The notes: generated by a model from the sequence alone, not told the origin. A DNA stretch of 64,000 nucleotides from Holothuria scabra (GCA_037179385.1 CM074193.1:3927547-3991546), one strand, 5' to 3'. Positions 9,101 through 21,326 are shown, numbered from the stretch's first letter. Made by a program: numbers and translations.

Positions 9101-11920
9101 CACCTCTCTTCTCTGACACACTTTTTTGTTTTCCTGCTTTACTGTTGGCTGGAACATATTTCTTCTGTTGTGCTGCACTTAGTAATAAAGGAGAAATTTT
9201 CTCACTGTTCTCTTGCACCAAGGCAGAGGCAACTTCAGTTTGTGTTTCCATCTCATCCTTCCTCTTCAGTTTTGGTGTACTCTGAATCTCTGTATCATCA
9301 CAACTCCCTAATGCATCTTGACTTAGGGCTGCTGAATTGGATCTACCTTTTCCAAACCTATACAATATAATCTTAGGGCTAAAGGCAGCCATGCATGACA
9401 ACTGTTCAGATGTAAAATCATTTAAATTTATGGTGTGACCTTCCTCTAGTTGTGAGAGAAATAAGTTACCTTTGTCTTTAGTGACATTTTTTGGCAGAGT
9501 ATTGCTAACTGTACTTGCAGACACTTGTTCGTCAGTCTTTGAAGATTTAGTTTGTCCAACAGTTCCAACATCTGATTCCTCAAATGGTCTTTTTCCAACA
9601 AATGATGTATGAGATTTTCCATCCTGACTTTCAACACATAAAAGATTAGAAACAGGTCCATTATCTGCAGTTTTGACTAAATTAGGTGATCTTGATTCTT
9701 CTCTTTTTAAAGTATCTTTTTCGACATTCGATAAAGATAATTCTCTCACATTAGAGGATATATTTTTAACAAAATTTGCTGATTCAACCGACACCTTCGC
9801 ACTTCCCTCAAATTTTCTAGAGTATGAATATGGGAGCCTCATACCCAAATGCTTTGGTCTTTTGTGCTTTGACCTATCAAAGTCCCTGTCATATTTTTTG
9901 TGCTTACTTTTCTTTGAGGACTCCTTTACCAGGTCTTCCATTTCACCCACATGTGTTACATTTTGTCCCAGAATGTCTTCAGACATAGCATCTAAACCTC
10001 CCATATCTGAATTTTCATCAGTATGACAGGGATCTTGTGACAAATTTGAAGGCTCCTCCCCTTGCTGACTTAATTGGACCTTTGTTAATTTAACTTTCAA
10101 ACTTTTTAAAGATGGAGGTCCCTTGGAATGCATCCCATGGAATGTTTCGTCATTATTTTCGTCTGAAGTTGATGTCAGGTGACTACTGCTACTGTCTATG
10201 ATGTCACCTCCGGACATTTCTAAAAACATGTCAGATGATCTGTCCTGCTCTTCTCTTTGTGTAGGAATGTTCGTCAACGATTTGTGCTGTGAATTTACAT
10301 CTTTCTTCTTTGAAGGTGGCCTACCCCTCTTCTTTCCTGGCTTCTTCTGAGCTAGGCCGAGAGTCTTCCTTCCACCGAAATTGTCACTGTTCTTTACTTC
10401 CAGATTGGACACCAGCCCTTGGACACACTTCTTAGTACTCTGCTCCTGAAATCCCAGTGCACCATTTGCAGCACAGGATAAAGATACATCTGTTCCTGTC
10501 TGTAATTCATCACTTGCATGTGAAACTAAACTCTCCTTGTTAGCTTGAATCAACTCTTTCTTTTGTTTCCATTTCAAGGGGGGTCTCCCCCTCCTTTTGG
10601 TAGGCTTTATATTTAAAGTAGACAGAGAGTTCAATCCACCTTTTTTAACAATGGCAAGATTCTCTTCACTATCAGGTACTCTGTGGCTAGGTTGTAAACA
10701 TTCTGCTGAGGAAGTGGTACCTTTTCTTAGCTTTGTACTAGAGGGCGGCCTACCTTTTCCCTTTTTGACAGCAAATGTTTTACTATTGCTCTCTGAGCTA
10801 GAACTTTCAACTGTTGATAATTTTTCTTCAGGGATGAGAGAGAAATGCTTTCTTTGAGAATTCACATCTTTTGATGAAGAAAATTTAGTCCGATGAGTTT
10901 TCGTTACCTTTGAACTAAGTGTTTTCTTTCCCTTTGCCCCAGGTGGCTCATACACTATTTTATTGCATTTGGAAACACTGCTATCATTACCACTTTCACC
11001 AATATTTTTAATGATGCCAACATTTTTAGAGGACATACCAACAAACTGTATCTTCACCTTTTTAGGAGGCCTACCTGGCTTTTTATTCTGTCCATTGTGA
11101 AAGGTTGTGGCATTTCCTTTCAAGGGTTCTTCATGTACAACATTCACTGTATCACCATCCCTACTGCTAACTATATTTTTTGGTACTTTATCACCACTTC
11201 CTTCATATTCATGCTTTGAACTTGCTGGTGGTCCTCCCACAGAGGATTCTTTCTTTTCATCAGAAGTAGTTGCACTCCATGTTTCATACTCTGACTTACT
11301 TTTGCTGCAACCTTCTCCACCCTTCTCTGACTTTTTCACAAAATCATCTTTCCTTTGTTTAGAATTTAAAGGTGGTCTTCCTCTTTTCTTTTTTACATTT
11401 TTGTCCAAGCTTTTTTCAAATGGATTACTTCCAAAAAATTCATCCTGGTTGATTTCAGGTACTCTACCACCAACACTGTCACTCTGATGCTTGTGTTGCT
11501 GAATCCTCATAGTTTCAAATCCACCTGAATTCTTTTTTGAAGAACCTGGAGGCCTGCCTCTCTTTGGTTTTTTCTGGCTATCTTCAAGACTCCTCGATTG
11601 TTCAGCAAAAGCAGCAGCATTCAAAACAGATGTTTGTGTCTTACTCTGTAAGCCTGAAGGGTAGCTTTGAGAATGAAGTCTTGCACCTTCCTGACTGTAA
11701 GCTGAAGGAGGTGTTCCATCTGTATGGCCATAATTTTTGCGATTCATTGACAAGTTCATGTTGGTTCCTCCAAACGCTAAAGAATGCAAAAAACTTGGTG
11801 ATTTGGCACTGCTGCTCCTGGAACCAACATTTGATGGAAGAGATCTGGTCAACTGGTGGGAGGCTCTTATTGCTCTCATTTCTTGAACCATTTCCAACTT
11901 TGACTTCTTTCTTCGTTTTT
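3193..11920 (-). CDS. REV3L: REV3L giant central exon (8,728 bases, about 2,909 codons)
   Basis: One uninterrupted frame codes the mostly disordered centre of polymerase zeta's catalytic subunit. The acceptor is a T-rich tract ending in CTAG before 11920; the donor is GTAAGTCC from 3192. An ATG at 11978 opens the same frame but lies in the upstream intron and is not a start. Seen along the protein: six AT-hook-like motifs at 11566-10311; PKIILYRFGKGR near 9341-9389, matching vertebrate VIIKYIIINRFRGRKN; VVIDLTSSSSPE at 8941-8975; a seventh AT-hook at 8600-8561; ISDYFPVAKR at 8484-8525; SPPKYWSPTD at 8038-8073, shared with vertebrate REV3L; acidic repeats at 7.9-6.1 kb; a Lys-rich nuclear-localisation-like block near 4.8-4.9 kb; and the MAD2L2-binding motif PIKPPPTR at 3282-3323. 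The vertebrate counterpart is also one large exon, of about 4 kb. Lack of stops over 8.7 kb shows the expansion is under coding constraint. Confidence 0.95.
3282..3323 (-). other. REV7 (MAD2L2)-binding motif in REV3L
   Basis: VYIPIKPPPTRTDI aligns without gaps with the first human REV7-binding motif, ILKPLMSPPSREEI. It keeps the Pro, the Pro-Pro pair, the hydroxyl residue, the Arg and the following acidic/hydrophobic residues. MAD2L2 closes its seat-belt loop over this peptide to assemble polymerase zeta. The following ESTLSEYGL also matches vertebrate MATLLDHDL. Confidence 0.88.
10311..11566 (-). other. Cluster of six AT-hook-like motifs inside REV3L
   Basis: Six GRP cores, each flanked by Lys/Arg and Pro, lie at about 11548-11566 (KRGRPPGS), 11371-11394 (KKRGRPPLN), 11064-11085 (KKPGRPPKK), 10742-10766 (KKGKGRPPS), 10579-10600 (KRRGRPPLK) and 10311-10340 (KKRGRPPSKKK). 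A seventh, KRGRGRPRKLK, is at 8561-8600. AT-hooks bind the minor groove of AT-rich DNA. The motif match is direct; DNA binding by this protein is inferred. Confidence 0.85.
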
Positions 11921-12435
11921 CTAGAAAAGAAAGTGAAAAATCCATAGGCCAGAGGTTTTCAAGTGTTTCGGAGGACATACATATTTAATATGCATTCTCA
12001 ACTTATGTTATTGAAGCAAATGTACTTTCACTGAAAGAATCTGACTCTTATCAAACTTTTTGGTTTCTCAAATATTCCAGGGGACATTTTGGGGTTTGTT
12101 GAAGACTGAAAATGACCCACAGGTTACCAGCTAGGAATCTAGGCCATGGGTTTGAGAAATAACTTTCTTTAAATAAATAATGTAAGCACATGTTTTCAGA
12201 GAAAATATTGCCTGTTTGGTTGCACAATTGAGTTCTCATGCAAAATGATTATCTGCACCAAAATTCAAAGCCCTTTTAAGTGAGCCACAACCAAATGCCA
12301 TGAAACAAACCTTGATGTAAATTACCCCCTACTACAATAAAATGTTCACGCAAAAACATATCAACAGAGACGCTATCTTTGATTACACTTTCTGATGGAA
12401 ACATGAGGTACTTCAAGTCCCAATACTAACCCTAC
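11921..12435. other. REV3L intron
   Basis: A 515-base intron. The frame of the giant exon happens to stay open into it up to an ATG at 11978, but the T-rich tract plus CTAG at 11921-11936 is a convincing acceptor. No other feature was seen. Confidence 0.8.
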
Positions 12436-12542
12436 CTGGCATGGGGTCATTTGGTCCATCCAGCTGGGGAAGCTGCGATGATCTAAGTTCTGGTTGACTG
12501 AAGGCGCTCATTTCTTCAACATCAGGAATAAGATTCTCCTCT
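12436..12542 (-). CDS. REV3L: REV3L exon, IPQLDG-type motif
   Basis: A 107-base exon reading EENLIPDVEEMSAFSQPELR and then SSQLPQLDGPNDPMP. SSQLPQLDGPND aligns with vertebrate LSIPQLDGTADEN, anchoring this exon just upstream of the giant exon. The acceptor is ATTTACAG before 12542 and the donor is GTAGGGTT from 12435. It exits with one G that makes Glu with AA at the start of the giant exon, so the protein runs DPMPEKRRKKSKLE across the junction. Confidence 0.9.
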
Positions 12543-14149
12543 CTGTAAATTTAAAGTCAAGAACCACTTACATACAACTGTCTACACTATTTTGCTCCAA
12601 ATACACCATTCAGACAAGGTAAAAACTATACCTTTATTTAACATTACAATCACATTGAAAGCTGCTTATCTTTATTCCAGACACTATTTGGTGCCCTTCT
12701 ATTTACCAAAATTTGGACTTAAGTAGAAAGTTCTAAATATAAAAAAGACTTCTTGGACTAGACCTTTCCATGGTGACTTTTACAAACTGAAAAAAGGAAA
12801 ACTATGTTTAAAATAATACACAAGTACTGTATATTCTGAAATGAATACAAGCAGTTAAGCTAAAAATGTATTATCACAAATATACCAAGCCTTGCAGAGA
12901 GGTGTCATCCTAAAATTCTCGACCAGAACATAACATACATGCTTCAGTGTGCAACTTCATATTGCCAGGGAATCTACAGCACAGTGAACAATAAAATTTT
13001 CATACCATATAGCATGTAATGTGTAAGTCAAATAGACCATAAGCAAAATCACAAAATAAACAACAGAAGCTACATTCCTGCAGGTGTTTGACCGTTAAGT
13101 ATCAATGTTTCACTGAAAGAAAATGACATTTTGTAGTACTACACCACGTAGCCTGAACATTACCCTTACATCTTATATGCTTGTATCAGTTGATACTGAA
13201 GATTGAACTTACAGTACATCAGAAGTATTAACCACAGCTGGTAATATAAGCACACCAATATAAAACTCAACATAGTCTACACCACTGATTCCAAACTAAT
13301 GGCAGGTCACAACTCAGAATTGTGTCACAAGATGAAAACTGATACGTCACAAAACCATCTGGGAGTTACAGAGGCTTGAAACAGATTTGCACATTGATGA
13401 TGTACAAATAAAATACTGTATGAAGCATTAGGATCGCATTTTCATGTGATTTTTGCAATCTGTCATTTCTTTATTTCTGACTGTGGTTGAATTATGGATG
13501 GTAAAATATTGTAACATTGTACCATTTTGAATCTATGAAAACACTCCTTCTTCAAAAAGCTTAAGACCACCAGGAGTAAAATCCCTACACTTCATCTTAT
13601 GTTGCACCTTCCCCCCCCCCCCCCAGCAGAAATATCTGTGTGTGCCCCTTAGCTGGGTCAACATAGAATGCCAAATATAAAAATTTGAATGACCTGACAA
13701 AATCTGAGGAAATCACTGGTCTTAACTTACTGGGTAACACACATTGAAAACACATGTAATTCATTACCACTGATCACATAATTACAATTTATATTACAAA
13801 AAAACACAATTTTCACGAATTAATTTTCAACATGTTTTTCAAAAACTTAACCTATTTTTGCAAGTATGATTTACTTTTTGGTAAGTTGCCCATGCTGTAC
13901 TTAAGCAACACAAGTTCCTTCTACCTAGCTCAGTTTTTAAGATACTATCAGTCAGCAATCACACAAGTTAAACAGCTCCCTGAAGAGGATAGTCTACCTA
14001 AATAAATAACATTTAGACTGAATTTCTGACTTTGCCAGGAAATGATCCATAATTTTCTGATCCTATTTTTAATCAATAACTGTAAGAGGACACAGACTTT
14101 TGTGATATTCAGGAATGTCTTCTAACACTTTTGTAAGGAATGCCATCAC

Positions 14150-14640
14150 ATACTTATTTATCAAATCATATGTAGCCAGGAATGCCATCAATACTTATAA
14201 ATGTAAGTAATCCTAAAAAGCCAAGAATGTCATCAGATACTTAAGTAAGAAATTGTACATGGCCAGGAATGTCATCAATACTTATGTAAGAGATTGTGCA
14301 TAGCCAAGAATATCATCAATACTTATGTAAGAGATAGTGCCTAGCCAGGAATATCATCAATACTGATGTAAGAGATTGTGCATAGCCAGGAATATCATTT
14401 GATACTTATGTTGAAAATAAGGTATAGCCAGGAATATCATCAATACTTATGCAAGAGATAGTGCATAGCCAGGAATATCATTAATACTTATGTAAGAGAT
14501 TGTGCATAGCCAGGAATGTCACTTGATATGCCTACTTATGCAAGATAGCAGATGAAGCCAGGAACATCATTGATACTTATGTAAGAGATAGTGCACAGCC
14601 AGGAATGCCATCTGATACTTATGTAAAGATAAATGCAGCT
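14150..14640. repeat. Minisatellite, about 11 units of 41-49 bp
   Basis: Each unit contains AGCCAGGAATATCATCAATA then CTTATGTAAGAGATNGTGCAT, with substitutions. Unit starts fall near 14174, 14220, 14261, 14301, 14342, 14382, 14425, 14465, 14507, 14556 and 14597. It is diverged enough to be old, with a consistent period. Confidence 0.85.
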
Positions 14641-14943
14641 ATGCAACACTGATGGTTCATGAAGTACTCAACTAGTCTTTCAACTACTGCTAATAAAGTT
14701 TGGTGGTTAGTTGTTCAATAACCATTTGAGCTTAACCACAATACTCACAATTTTCCTAGTGTGATATTTTAAGAAATTGGAAGTTGGAAGTAAAAGCTTT
14801 GTTCTAATTAAATCGAATGTTTTTCAAGAAATGCTCTGTTCTTTCATATTGCAAGCACTGAGAACAGATTGCAGGCTTCACATAAAACAGCCACTATGCT
14901 TACATACTACTTTGCATGAAATACCCACTCTACTCATATGCTT

Positions 14944-15150
14944 CCATGCATAACGGTAGAGCATTTGCCCCTCACATAGAAGGCCCGTGTTTGATTCCAG
15001 GTTGAGTCATAAGAAAGACTCTAAACAAGGAACCATTTTGCGTGATTCTCTGCATAAGCAATGGAGTAGGGAAAACAAGCCATTGAGCCATAACTGGCAA
15101 AAAGGTTGTGGCCAGATCCACTTGAGCCAATAGGTTGGAAACTCCATCTT
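14944..15150 (+). mobile_element. tRNA-derived SINE copy
   Basis: The head has an A-box-like GGTAGAGCA and a B-box-like GTTTGATTCC near 14990. The body (AAGCAATGGAGTAGGGAAAA, then AGCCATAACTGG and GGTTGTGGC) is shared with the copies near 43.7, 44.2 and 26.5 kb. Confidence 0.65.
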
Positions 15151-15251
15151 AGTAACTCCATACATAAAATACCCAATGTACATGTGTACTACTGTGTAGG
15201 AACTTTTGCGCAACTTTTCTCCTTATATTCCACTGTGTATTAAATACTTAC

Positions 15252-15420
15252 AAAGAAGAATTAAATTCTTGTTTCTCTATTGGCTCTTTCCTCTCCTTCT
15301 CATCTGTCTCCTTGCCCTTATCATCACTGTCATCATCATCAGCATCATCATCATCTTTAACCCAAACTTGAGACATTTCCAAACTCTCCTGCTTCTCAGC
15401 AGCATCTTCTTCTTCAGCAG
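15252..15420 (-). CDS. REV3L: REV3L exon, very acidic linker
   Basis: A 169-base exon encoding Glu-rich sequence, then ESLEMSQVWVKDD, then a run of Asp and a Lys/Glu-rich tail. The central motif resembles vertebrate EMELSLVMSQRWDSN. The acceptor is AATTCATCAG before 15420 and the donor is GTAAGTATT from 15251. Entry completes Ala; exit leaves TT, completed to Leu by the next exon. The Asp run is encoded by ATCATC-type triplets on the plus strand, which are prone to repeat-length change. Confidence 0.83.
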
Positions 15421-18400
15421 CTGATGAATTAAGAAATACCATGCAAGCATTTTAATTAATATTTTTATGGTCCTTCTTTGTGAGTACCATGCAAAATTTT
15501 TTACTTTCTTACCTTCATTAAACTTGATTTGAAACAGTATCAAGATACTAACTATACATATGTAATGCTTATTTTTCAGTTCACAGAAACCAGTCAACAC
15601 AAAGCAAATAACTCTAAATAGTTACTGTCACAAAATTTTGAATTTTCTTTCAAATGACAAAGAAATATGTAGATTGTGTATTTTGCCTATCTCCCAGTAT
15701 ATTACTTTTAATAGCTGGTTCCTATGTTTACTATAGACATACCCATCTGTTTGTTATTTTCTTTGTTTTTTTCTATTTCAGCGCACTAGCTCAAAAAATT
15801 TACTGTTTTCCTATTGTCCTGTCTTCATTTTATTTTTTTTTTTATCATTATTACCACGGTATGGATGAAAATGAATGAACGAATATATGACAGTAAATTT
15901 AAATAGCACACAATGAATATACTGTATCCCTCATATCAACCATGAGAAATTCAATAATCACTCGGCCAAGGAGAGTGCTGAATACTATAGCCTTCAAAGA
16001 AAGTGATACATGTTGAAAATAGTTTTAACAACAACAAATATCAAGGGTAAAGCATACAACTGCAATTAATAATAAATCCACCATGACAATTCTTTTCTTG
16101 GACAGAAGACTAAGATGGGGCTTGAGCTCTTTCATAAGAACCATTTGGCTTTTAACTGGGCAAGTTGGTGTGCATGTGGATGAGAGAGTCTATAAACCAT
16201 AGGTAGTTCTACTAGGCTAAAACAGAATCTGTCAAAGACTCTATACAATGAAATGTGTCTTCTTTTTCATTTGAAATACTGGTTAGATCAGTCATAACTG
16301 CTATCTGTTACTTTTAGGTTTCCAATTTCATGACTCTATCAAAAAGACTGTGGCTGGCTCTATTTGAATGAATTGGTTGGAAACTGGGCTGTAAAACACA
16401 GTCTAACCTAACCTTCATGACTCTGTGTTGATACGACATTAGCAAGTCCTCTAACCTAACTTTATACTGCAGCTGAAGAAAATATATGAGACTGAATTAA
16501 ACATGATGATGAATGCCCACCCAGCACTGAATTAAGTGTAATATAAGCCTTCCATAAGATTCTCTGAATTTTTAAACTTTTCACTCACACAAGAAAAATG
16601 CATCATTTTATGAATCACTTCTCATATTTGTTATTAAACAGAAGACAAGACCTTCTAAAAAGACAAAACAAACAATACTACAACGAGAAACAGTTACTTT
16701 TCTTGTACGACAAAACTACACAGTGGTGCTTCCAGTTTCCTTAATGTAGGAACTCTATGCCAAGGCCAAATCTATGTCTGTGATATTTATTATTCATAGT
16801 TTAAATTTAACAGGTGTAGCAAATATGAGGTGTTAAGATTAATGATGCAGTACGTATAGTACACTATGCTGGTATAAAACTGTATTCCAAAACATTTATT
16901 TTTGGTGATGATACTGCACACAGTAGCTAAATCAAAACAGGGAACTAGAAAAAAATGGGAGTTAAATTCTTGAGGAAGTGTTAAGGACAAAACCATTGCT
17001 ATTGGTAGTAAATTAGTTGCTGGTTTGAGGATAATGTTTCCCCTTATTTCAAGGTTAACTGAAGCTTGGGTACTTCTAAACTTACAAAAGCCATTTCAAT
17101 AAATTTGTTGCTACTGCATCCCTTCAAGATTAATATTAGTTACGGAGGGTAAATACAAAACTACACCATTTGTGAAATTATGTTGGCTTTAGTAGTGTTC
17201 TTTGGAAGCATTTTAAATGTCTACATAACACAATGCTTTCACCAAAAAAATCAAACCATTAATAACAGGCTGTCGGATTTCACGGGAACGATCGTTCCCG
17301 GTCGCGTGTCGCTCCCGTGACCATGAAATCACGGAACCGAAAAATCGGTTACCACAAAAAAATCCCAACTCCAAACATTTCATCTTGAAATGTCTGAATT
17401 GGGAAATTACCTGACATGTGCATCTTTTCAACTTTTATGAGTTTTTACACAACTAAGATTTTTCACAAATGAAGATGGAGGCCTAGGCTAGGTCAATCCT
17501 GATAAAGTTTTTTTGTTGTGCGATACGAAGCACTACGCAAGGCCTAAACTGGACTATCTTACCTGCAGTGTAGACCAGCGCATCTGTACGTAGCGAACAA
17601 ACTAATGTAACGTTACTAAAGTCAATCCCCATTCTTACCTATGTACATCCGTTCTAACACAGTGTAAACAGCATACCTTTACGTAACCAAAAACCTGTGA
17701 CAAACATTTTTTTGCAACACAAAATGTCATTGCGGATTTATCTGTAGTCATTTTGGTATGTACTGCTACGCTAGCATAACAAAAGCCGAAACCGCGGTAC
17801 TGGTGAGTGACTTGGGGATAATCAAATCACATACCTCAAAATGTGCTGTCTTTCTTTCTTAGTAATCATGGGACTGGCATTTCCGTTTTATCCATAAATT
17901 ATATCTTGATTTGGCTGACATATTGTCTAGCGTTAGGGGAACAAACTGTTACCTTAAACATGGAAGATAGGTGAATGGAATCGAATACAAAGGAACTCTT
18001 CATTGCGAAGAAGTGTTGTATTTTTGGCAGTTTGAAGTATGCTCTTTGGTTGGTACTGTGGTGATACTGGGAATTCCCCGATTCACGCAGCCGTGAGCTT
18101 AGCTAGCTAGCTAGCAATGCAAACATGTTCACTCTTACTGGGCACTGGCAGGCAGCTGTATCATGCCTAGTCTTTACGTTATACCAGTTATACATACGTA
18201 TACGATTAGGGTCCCACAGCCAACTTTACATAAACCATGGAACCAGCATCCAAAAGATTAAAAAATCTGAGTCTGTTCAGATTAAAACTCTCAAAAAGTG
18301 GTCATTTTCAGATGCTTACGGTATCTTCATAAGTGTATGTAATGTATTAGGCCTAGGCCTAGCCAAGGCCTAGTTTAAAGAGAGAAGTATTATAAAGGCC

Positions 18401-20969
18401 ATAGCCACAGATATTCCCATGAAATATCTCAAATTTCCTTTTTAAACTATTAAAATTCGATAAAATCTCATTTCAAGCATTGTCAAATTATTATTTTTAT
18501 TTGGCAGTCTTTTGCATATGAGTGACTTATCCTAACACACTATTCCGTATGCAAATTGCAGCCTATACCGAGAAAATTCTGCCGATTTTCAGTAACTAGT
18601 TGCTTCTCCTTTTTGGATCGTAACTTTGAAGGATTTTGATAATTTAAGGGGTGAATTGCCATCATTATAGGTGGTAAAATGTTTGTGTATCTCTTTAATA
18701 AATACAAGTATTCCTTTGACATGGTTTTGGTCTTTTGGAGAATAATTAAGGTCCATCCTAATTCCTATGGGCCAAGGCTAGGCTAGCTCAAAAGTTACCT
18801 GTATTTTGAGCCGGATAACGTTTTGCAGAATTCCGATGAGAATCGGCTGAATTCCATTTTTGGGGGGGGGGGAGTGGGGGTTTAGATGTAATGATGGTAT
18901 CTACGTGCATGCATATCCAGTGCTTCAACTGTGTTTAAGTGAAAGACATGTACAGGTATTATCTCACTGGTTGGCAATGATGAACAGTCCAATTTATTCA
19001 GTTTATCCAATGCAGGGGAGTGATCGGGGGTGATTGAGAAGTGTGTGTCGGCACAAGAGGCCTGCTATGTTATTTTTCTTGAAAAATAAACTACACAATG
19101 AAGAACACTGCAAAACTGAATTTCTTTCGATACACAAAACAGTGCTTTGGTTTATTAAAATTTTCAAGTGTGACAATTATGAAGGTTAACAAGGTTAGGG
19201 GGTGGTTCATAGAAAATTTTTAAACCTGTTCTTGATCAGCATTACTACGTGTACTTCTTAAATTTTATATAAATTTAATTGCAGATGTTCAGTAACTGTA
19301 GCTTCATTTTGATACAAAAGTTTTGATTCACAGACTAAGGCATTTGAAAATTGTTAGTACCCAGAGTAGCTTGAGAGTGGAAAATTTCCAAAGGAACACC
19401 CAACCCTTAAACCCCTGTAAAAGACCAGCTTCACTTTCGATATGCACAGAATGGGTCCCCATGATTTTTTAACAGAACCCGAAAAGTGGGTTACCATGGG
19501 TTACCATGGGTTACCATGGTGAAAAATGACGGAACCCACAAATGGGTTCCCATGATTTTTGAAATCCAACAGCCTGTAATAAACATGTGAGTGTGCTGTT
19601 TGTGACACTGTTAGTATAAAATACTAAAGTATGTAATTGTACTGCGGATAGTGTTTAGGTTGGTGGTCATGGTTAAAATCTGATAGAATCTGGTGATTCT
19701 GTACAAATTTTGTTAGTTTCAAAGCATTGAAATCTTTTAAAGATGAAAATTTATCTACATATATTGCTGCTTCCTTTCTAAAACTCTACATTAAGGACTT
19801 TTAAATTTCAGGACTGTAGACAAAAAGGATGTAACGAGCAACAAAACGCTAGACTGCACATGAACAGAAAGGAACATCACTCCACCTTGCTGGTTTTCAG
19901 ATTGGTTGTCAGCTGATTAAACATTACGTCTAGAAACAGGATGCCACATTGGTTGTCATGGTAATTATCCCTTGTACCATTGCCTTTAAAACCAAAACAC
20001 CTCAACAGGCGGAACAGAAGGCTGCTTGCACTTGTGCTTAACTCACTGTCCTGAATTGAAAAGTCCCTTTTACCACAACTCTTCCTCCTTGCAATTGAAT
20101 CTATCATAAAATACTTCCCTAGAATTACTATACCACCATGAATGACAGAGCTTGCCTACATACCTGGATGTGTAGGGGAGTAACCAGGAAGTTTTGATAT
20201 ACAGGGGGTGCAAGATTTCATTGATTACTGTCCTGGTACGTGGGAGAAAATGCGTTCCTTTTGAAAATTTTTACTCCTGAAAGATGGCTCCAATGCAAAG
20301 AGGTGCTGTATTTGAGACAGTTTGAGGCATGAGGGTCAAAAGGGCAAATGCCTGCCTCTTGCTCCATACCAGGATCTACCACTGATATGGACTGAATGGG
20401 CAAAGCTACTTGGGGAGGAGCAAAATAGTGTTATGAGATCTTAAATGTCAAAGTGTTTTTCTACCTCTATGCAGGGCTTTCACACCGGTGCTTTATCAAA
20501 TCTTATCCTCCCAGCTGGTCACAGGAATTATACAATCATTCATTCAATTTAAAGTTATGTACATAAACTTGCAATGACACTCCACAAGAGACTCTGACTG
20601 GTTCCACATACTCCAAAATATAAGGACTACAAATCTACATCAGATTTTTTTAACTCTTAGTCTGTTACCAGGGTTGTTACCACACTAGGCATGCCAAACA
20701 GGTGCTACCCAGCTGCGAAAATCTCCGCCCGGTCCTTGCCATCAATTTCAGTATCACTGCCTGCCACAAACTTCTTGCCCTAACTGAATAAAATTCTTAT
20801 ATTTCTTTAGAACTGAGTGATAATTCCTTATTTTTTGTAAGCAATCTCAAATCTGCAACAACTTTTCAAAGTGGAGGGGACACTCTCTACCCCCTAGACC
20901 GCTCCCCCAGGATGGTGATCACAATTTACCCGGCTCTCAAAATGGTTTGGTGACAACTCTGTCTCTTAC
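15421..20969. other. REV3L intron with 2.3-kb TIR element
   Basis: A 5.5-kb intron. It holds a SINE 3'-end fragment near 16330-16400 and the 17266-19576 inverted-repeat element. The segments 15430-16320 and 19590-20960 show no recognised gene or repeat. Confidence 0.75.
17266..19576. mobile_element. 2.3-kb TIR element with TAATAA flanks
   Basis: Left end CAGGCTGTCGGATTTCA, right end reverse-complemented CAGGCTGTTGGATTTCA. TAATAA occurs immediately outside both ends (17260-17265 and 19577-19582), a possible 6-bp target duplication. The left subterminal region is rich in palindromes (GGGAACGATCGTTCCC at 17283-17298). The right subterminal region has three tandem GGTTACCATG units near 19490-19520. 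No transposase frame was recognised and I cannot assign a superfamily. Confidence 0.75.
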
Positions 20970-21098
20970 CATTATCTTTTTGGCCTGCATCCACTTCTTC
21001 CTGTGATGCTACTGGGGTTTGAGTTGAGAGAATACTATCTGAGTCAATGTCATCACCCCCTCCAAGCTCCATCAAAAGGTTGGCTAGATCTTTATCAG
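20970..21098 (-). CDS. REV3L: REV3L exon, DLANLLMELGGGDD motif
   Basis: A 129-base exon whose first part, ADKDLANLLMELGGGDDIDS, corresponds to the vertebrate REV3L motif PDEALVHLLAGLESDG, followed by a Ser/Thr/Gln-rich stretch. The acceptor is TCAATATAG before 21098 and the donor is GTAAGAG from 20969. Entry and exit phases are both satisfied (Ala on each side). The role of this short hydrophobic motif in vertebrate REV3L is not known to me. Its survival in a fast-changing linker suggests a binding site. Confidence 0.85.
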
Positions 21099-21326
21099 CT
21101 ATATTGATAACAATAATAAGCATGTAACAGGTATTGAGACAATGTTATTAAGACATTGTATGAGCTACCTTTATACACAGACAGCTGTATGGCACTGCTG
21201 AAAGAGAAATGAAAATATATTGCCCAAAACATATTACACTGCTGTGGGCATCAAGTAATCTGTTACTTCAGGGAATGCATACATACCACACAAAGTTTAA
21301 AGTCTCTTGTATATTACCTTTTCATT

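Larger units (their letters stand above)
12543..15251. other. REV3L intron with minisatellite and SINE
   Basis: A 2.7-kb intron. It contains a C run near 13612-13624, a roughly 41-45 bp minisatellite at about 14150-14640 and a plus-strand SINE copy at about 14944-15150. The rest is unrecognised AT-rich sequence. Confidence 0.8.

Noticed and set aside
3335..11947. Many plus-strand and other-frame ORFs opposite the giant exon
   Set aside because: They are shadows of the real coding frame, with Ser/Phe-rich compositions expected from the complement of Lys/Glu/Ser codons.
11921..11978. ATG at 11978 as the start codon of the 2,929-codon frame
   Set aside because: The T-rich tract ending in CTAG at 11921 is a good acceptor, and joining to the exon at 12436 keeps phase (Glu). 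The first 19 codons are intronic read-through.
14150..14640. CRISPR-like repeat pattern
   Set aside because: Units vary throughout without distinct spacers, and the context is an animal intron.
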